This document shows, piece by piece, positions 59,772-64,000 of a stretch of DNA of 64,000 bases. Source of the DNA: Cladorrhinum sp. PSN259 (taxonomy: Eukaryota; Ascomycota; Sordariomycetes; Sordariales; Podosporaceae); the NCBI GenBank assembly GCA_033725935.1, contig MU867080.1, forward strand, positions 186,001 to 250,000, read 5' to 3'. The translations under genes and the position numbers were made by a program. Numbering within the stretch: position 1 is the stretch's first letter; every line of letters starts with the position of its first letter. The notes under the pieces are model-generated. The model saw only the letters and a program-made list of their open reading frames with translations. It searched no databases and was not told where the DNA came from.

Positions 59772-60298
59772 GAACAAAGGTTCAGCTTCTTAGGAACTCT
59801 GGGTTGGGGATGGGCGATGAGATGGATGGTGTGTTGAAGCATGATGGGTTGAGTTGGAACTGGCAGCATTGAATGAGAAAGTTTGGGGTTGAAATGTGAA
59901 AAAGGCAGTAATTTGTTCTCGTTCCGTAGTTGTGAAATGGAAAGAAAGTAATATCACGGCCAATGGGCGTGGTTCCTGTGTCTCGCTGGAGTTGTATTTT
60001 ACAATGAGTGTTCTTGTAGAATTCCAACCACCCATACCGCAACGTACCTTTTCACAGACAATGTTGGTTCCAATCTTGCCGCTTTTGCAAATAATTAAGG
60101 TATTCGTCATACTAAGCTAGCACCCTAGCCGTTGACAACCATCAACGCTATATAAATTTCCGCTTCGGCAAGGAATCAAAGGTATCTCTAAAAATAGTTG
60201 TTATCCCCACAGTAAGTAGCCCACTATCTGCGCAAGGCGTCCTTTTTCCGTCTTCGCATCTTCTGTGTGATCACATGCCATGACCCCCCCAACCGAGT
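59772..60298. other. Convergent intergenic region
   Basis: About 530 bp of probable 3' UTR sequence. No gene or element recognised. Confidence 0.45.
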
Positions 60299-60909
60299 TC
60301 ATGAGTGCTCGGCTATCCACTGTTCAACTCCATCCCGATACCTGGATTCCCCGGCCTCCACTAGAATACGTCGGGCTTCAGCTAACTCCGCTGCAGAGTG
60401 CCCTCGCCTTCTTCCTTCTGCGTCAACCTTTCGAGCCCAGGCAATTGTGCCAACTTCAGGGGAGGGTGGGATACCATTGTTCTGACTTGTGCTGTTGTTT
60501 TGCTGTGTGCGGCTGCTCCTAGCTGTGCGAGGACTCTGTTTCTAACTGTTCTGCGGTAAATGAGAAGGAATACCCCGACCCCGACCAGGGACACGACGGC
60601 GATTAAAGTCCCTTAAAAGGCTTTGAATACGTCCAGACGTTCTAAGATGTCCAGAATTAGAACCATTCGCACGTCGAGGGGTAGAACTACTCCATATCCA
60701 GAGCCAGGACTGGGATGAGAACTAACATCCCCACCTCGACCACGATCGAACACACGACCACGACCAGCAGCTTAACCAGGACGAGACTCAGATCCAGATC
60801 CGCCACCTTGATCAAAACCAGATGGAGAGGCAAGACCTCCACCCAAGTACATCAATTCATCCTGTTGTGACCGAGATCCAAACCATCTCCTTGCAATTCT
60901 ATTCCGATC
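60299..60909 (-). pseudogene. Coding-like remnant downstream of and in frame with bur1
   Basis: Directly after the bur1 TAG, the same frame reads DRNRIARRWFGSRSQQDEL and a Gly/Ser-rich stretch to TAA (60772-60774). It then reads AAGRGRVFDRGRGGDVSSHP. A one-base slip near 60690 leads into a frame reading STPRRANGSNSGHLRTSGRI and RRVPGRGRGIPSHLPQNS, then TAG (60542-60544). After that it reads GHSAAELAEARRILVEAGES and ends at TGA 60299-60301. The composition is protein-like (RGG-rich, then an amphipathic helix). It may be a decayed C-terminal extension, a decayed adjacent gene, or a chance property of a 3' UTR. The 554-residue bur1 product is already normal length for the family. Confidence 0.4.
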
Positions 60910-62819
60910 CTATCTGTAATGCATATCACGGGGCGGCCTATCCCGATCCCTGTCGCGCACAACCGGTGAACGACTTCTGCTCCTCGTCTGGCTGGCCCGG
61001 GTCCTATCGTCATAATCTCGTCTCCCACCACCGCCACCACCACCACCCCAATCATGGCGTCTATCATCTCTCTCACGATGACGGTCATCTCTCCGGGGCG
61101 CGTCGCGATCATAAGCTGGAATGTAGGTATCAACATCCTGGCGACCCCCTGCACCGCCGCGAGGTCTTGCGCCTCTGCTATCTCTGTCTCTGTATCCATC
61201 AGGATGATCTCCCCTCGAGTCCCGACCATTGGAGTAGTCGGCAGGTGGAGGCGGTCGTGGTGGTAGTCCCGCACGATCTGCTGGACCTCCACCTCTCTGC
61301 CAAGCAGGTACTCGCTCTTCCGCTGGCCCCCGGCTGTTGCGCGGGAACCGATTGCTGTTGCCTCCGTTTCTGCCGAATCCATCACCACCTAAGCCAGAGT
61401 TGGGGTTATCGGTTGGCCCTCGTCCCACAGTTCCTCCCTTGGGGGCTGGGGGATATGCCTCTCTTCTGTTCTGGAACTTTCTACGGTCCAATTCGTGGCT
61501 TTCCTCGAAAGATGGGAGGTCTTCTGGTTTTGCTGGAAGCGGTTCGTTCCGGAAATATGGGTGAGATAGAGCGTCAATCGCGTTGATGCGTGATAACCAA
61601 TCCAACTTCAATAACTCTCTCAGTAACGAGACGGCCCCTGAGCCGTACTTTGAAAAGCGTTGTGCCAAGTTGCCAGGCCGTGGCTTGGGAGCCAGGTCTC
61701 TGGACACAGGCAGCTTGTGGTACGTTGGCATGTTCTCCGGTGTTGGGGTACCACAGAGGTCGAAAATAATTTCAAGTTGGTGCGCGTCGCTATCTCCAGC
61801 AAGAATGGGCTTCCCTACAAGCATCTCACCAAATACGCACCTGGCAAATGTTAGCACAGTCGTGACTTCAAGTTCTGGCATGCGCAGAAGTCTCTTACCC
61901 AACACCCCACAGGTCAATCGCAGTGGTATATGACTTGAGGTGCATCAACAACTCAGGTGGCCTATACCAGCGGGTGACAACCAGGCTGGTGTAGTCACGT
62001 CTGCCCAGGCCACCTCCGCGCCCAGATTGTGGAATCTCGCCATCGTAGTTTCGTGCCAGACCAAAATCGGCAATTTGAAGAATGCCCCTGTTGTTGATTA
62101 GAAGGTTTGCGGCCTTCATATCGCGGTGCAAAATGCGATTCTCGTGGAGGTACTGAACTCCCCTGAGCAGTTGTATCATATAGCACTTGATCTGAGGTTC
62201 GGTGAAGATAACGGAGGGGTTATCGAGGAGACCTGACAAGTCGTGGTCCATGTAAGGCGTTACCATGTACATGACGGGCTTTTTTCGTTTCACATCACCT
62301 GGGTGAGAAAAGGTTAGCCGGCGAAGCAACCTGTGGGGGTTAGGAGCCGACTTGCTCGTATGCCTTGGTGGATGTTCGACGGACATGTCTTCCAAGCGCA
62401 AGATGTTCGGATGAGAAAGCATCTTTAATATTTTGATTTCTCGCAGTGCGGTGATCGGGAACTGTAAAGCGGTCAGATCATTTCGTAATCGCAAAAAGAT
62501 CGACGGGGGGACGAACGCCATCCTTCTCGTTGTGCATAATGATCTTCTTCAGAGCAACCAATGCTCCGGTTCGCTTCGATCTCGCACGATGAACCTCGCT
62601 GGAAATGGTCAGCTGCATCCAGGGCCGATGGCAAATTAAATCAAAATGCCATATCCAAAACCGAATGACCTACCCGAAAGTGCCCTCACCAAGCTTGCCT
62701 AGGACCTCATAATCGGAGATCTTGGAACAACCAGTGAATTCATGTCGGGGTCGCTGATGAGCGATCGCAAAGCTCCGAGGGGAGACATTGCCGCTGGCGC
62801 CTCGCGACTCGGCGCTCAT
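60910..62819 (-). CDS. BUR1: Cyclin-dependent kinase Bur1 (CDK9-like)
   Basis: Five exons on the minus strand (62819-62674, 62598-62517, 62461-62356, 62298-61899, 61840-60910) give 554 residues. Kinase landmarks are the Gly loop GEGTFG (44-49), the VALKK lysine (66), [15 protein letters not shown] (the CDK9-type PITALRE helix), [10 protein letters not shown] (169-178), DFGLAR (189-194) and [12 protein letters not shown]. The C-terminal 200 residues are disordered and rich in Arg, Asp, Gly and Pro. Bur1 with cyclin Bur2 phosphorylates the RNA polymerase II CTD linker and Spt5 to promote elongation. The third intron (62299-62355) is GC-AG (donor GCAAGT), 57 nt, in frame and stop-free. Reading through it would insert 19 residues between HTS and DVKRKKP. 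Confidence 0.93.
62299..62355 (-). other. GC-AG intron in bur1
   Basis: The only phase-compatible donor is A|GCAAGT, the consensus of GC-AG introns. The acceptor is TTTTCTCACCCAG, with a GCTAAC branch site 16-20 nt upstream. Length is 57 nt (3n) and it contains no stop, so it is invisible to frame-based prediction. GT donors at nearby positions give wrong phase or a stop. Confidence 0.75.
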
Positions 62820-63421
62820 GGTTGTTGCTGTTTGCTGGTGACTGTTTCCGCTTCCGTTTGCAGTGTCTCGCAGGTCTCGCGATAGCAGTATGGAATATGT
62901 TCCGTTGCGATATCGCGAATCTGGAAAGCCTGCGTTTGTCGTTGAGAGAAGACGCAACTTGCAGTGGTATAAAAGTAGAAGTCGGTTGAAAAGAGAAGAA
63001 ATAAACTTCTCAGCTGGGAATTGACAGCGACATATCCTGGTTGTATGGTTAAGGAAGGAGGAAAGCAAAAAAAGCAAAAAGCAGGAAGTAAGTGGAATCA
63101 ATAAAGTTCAATGGAAAGCAAGCGACAGCGCGCGACGGCGCCGAGTTTCGAGTGCCAAGAAAATACGTACCTTGTTGGACAAGGTTCTGGAAGTGCTGGC
63201 TCGGCATTGATACAGTTAGCCTAAGATTTCAGGCATACTTCCCCTCTGGAGCTTGGAGCTTCGGTAGCTTGGCAACGTACCCCAACCCTGGTCTCGAAGC
63301 AACCAGTCAATCCAATCGGCAACGGCTGGTCGACATCACAAGCACCCCGATCCATTTCCCACTCAATTGCGCCCAGTGTTCCCTACCTTCACCCGTCAGC
63401 ACCTCGAACTCGACGGACACA
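62820..63421. other. Divergent promoter between bur1 and the complex I gene
   Basis: 600 bp separate the two starts. A-rich tract at 63060-63085. No gene supported. Confidence 0.5.
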
Positions 63422-63725
63422 ATGGCAGGAGGAGCAAGACAGCCCCTGGGGAACCCCCCCGTCCCTCGTCTCTATCGCGCTGCTGCCACTGGCCTCGGCG
63501 CAGCAATGTGGTTCTGGGTATGGATAGCACATGCTTGCGCAATTCGGAAGCATATGAGCTAACAATGTTTCTTCAGATCTTCTACCGGGCGAAGAAGGAC
63601 GGTATGCTCGCACCCCTCCAAACTTTGACTCTAATGGGTCTCTCGAACCGCTGCTCGAATGATACTGACCTTTTGCACCCACAGGACCCGTCCTCTTGGG
63701 CTGGAAACACCCCTGGGATCACTGA
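63422..63725 (+). CDS. Complex I accessory subunit, NDUFB2 (AGGG) type
   Basis: Three short exons (63422-63517, 63577-63601, 63685-63725) give a 53-residue protein, MAGGARQPLGNPPVPRLYRA onward. The core MWFWIFYRAKKDGPVLLGWK then HPWDH closely follows the plant and fungal NDUFB2-type subunit (MWFW...YRAKxDGPVxxGWxHPW). This is a single-helix subunit of the membrane arm of mitochondrial NADH:ubiquinone oxidoreductase. Introns are 59 and 83 nt; the middle exon is 25 nt. Reading into the first intron gives a false C-terminus. The gene is far shorter than usual prediction cut-offs and is easy to miss. Confidence 0.88.
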
Positions 63726-64000
63726 AGAGCGAAAGCGACAAAAGATGGAAGCCTGTGGTGCGAGGAGGAGAGAGGAAACTTGACAGGAGAGCACTGTACA
63801 TACGACCAGTTTACGGCACAGCAAATGGCATAGAAGTTCTCAACGGCTATACTAAACATCATTGTTAATTGTAGAACTACGTCATGGGACATCAGAGTTG
63901 CTGAAGTAGAGGGAGAGCGCAAAAACTGGAAGGGGCCCTCGAGCTTAGGTATTTGATCCAGACCAGAACTCTACACCCATCTGAACGGCATTTGTATTTT
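63726..64000. other. Downstream flank to the window end
   Basis: 3' flank of the complex I subunit gene. No further gene start is supported before the window ends. Confidence 0.5.

Noticed and set aside
60852..61388. 178-codon minus-strand frame overlapping bur1
   Set aside because: Alternative frame of the low-complexity Arg/Asp/Gly C-terminus of bur1, with no independent support.

Overview
The window comes from a filamentous ascomycete (Pezizomycotina), in a class such as Sordariomycetes or Leotiomycetes; I cannot place it closer. The evidence is short GT-AG introns (about 51-85 nt, many with CTAAC branch sites), Sordariomycete-like housekeeping proteins (formin SepA/Bni1, Rvs167, PPT1, Bur1, fungal 5-oxoprolinase) and kilobase-scale intergenic spaces. 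It is draft sequence: a 10-N gap lies at 32352-32361. I rebuilt 18 protein genes by joining exons at splice sites; 13 of the 18 models have at least one intron, and every join keeps the frame.

Layout. 0.5-1.9 kb (+): AIM24-family protein. 3.3-5.6 kb (+): uncharacterised protein with an in-frame TAG. 7.1-9.2 kb (+): adenosine-deaminase-like (ADGF/CECR1) protein lacking key catalytic residues. 11.3-12.4 kb (-): NmrA/isoflavone-reductase-like. 15.0-15.7 kb (-): CsbD-like stress protein. 15.7-20.8 kb: gene desert holding an 82-bp foldback element and a decayed NFS1 (cysteine desulfurase) fragment. 20.9-22.4 kb (+): BAR-SH3 protein (Rvs167). 23.0-27.0 kb (-): 5-oxoprolinase. 28.9-30.5 kb (+): MFS transporter. 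30.7-32.9 kb (-): MOSC/flavin reductase/2Fe-2S fusion, whose intron contains the assembly gap. 36.2-38.3 kb (+): F-box protein. 38.3-42.9 kb: second desert. 42.9-45.8 kb (+): ADIP/TinC-like coiled-coil protein. 46.7-52.1 kb (-): formin. 54.4-55.0 kb (+): small membrane protein. 55.9-57.6 kb (+): phosphatase PPT1/PP5. 57.7-58.2 kb (-): Pop8-like RNase P/MRP subunit. 58.9-59.8 kb (+): multi-pass membrane protein with a 15-nt microexon. 60.9-62.8 kb (-): CDK Bur1. 63.4-63.7 kb (+): 53-residue complex I subunit (NDUFB2 type).

How the genes relate. Most are unlinked housekeeping functions: polarity and actin (formin, Rvs167, possibly the TinC-like protein), RNA and transcription (Pop8, Bur1), glutathione and nitrogen salvage (5-oxoprolinase) and respiration (complex I). 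There is no secondary-metabolite cluster, CRISPR, rRNA or convincing tRNA. The items most worth a second look are the ADGF pseudoenzyme, the interrupted gene at 3.3-5.6 kb, the foldback element, the NFS1 relic, the stop-free GC-AG intron in bur1, the coding-like remnant after bur1 and the false duplication at the gap. I did not find a clear new multi-gene system.
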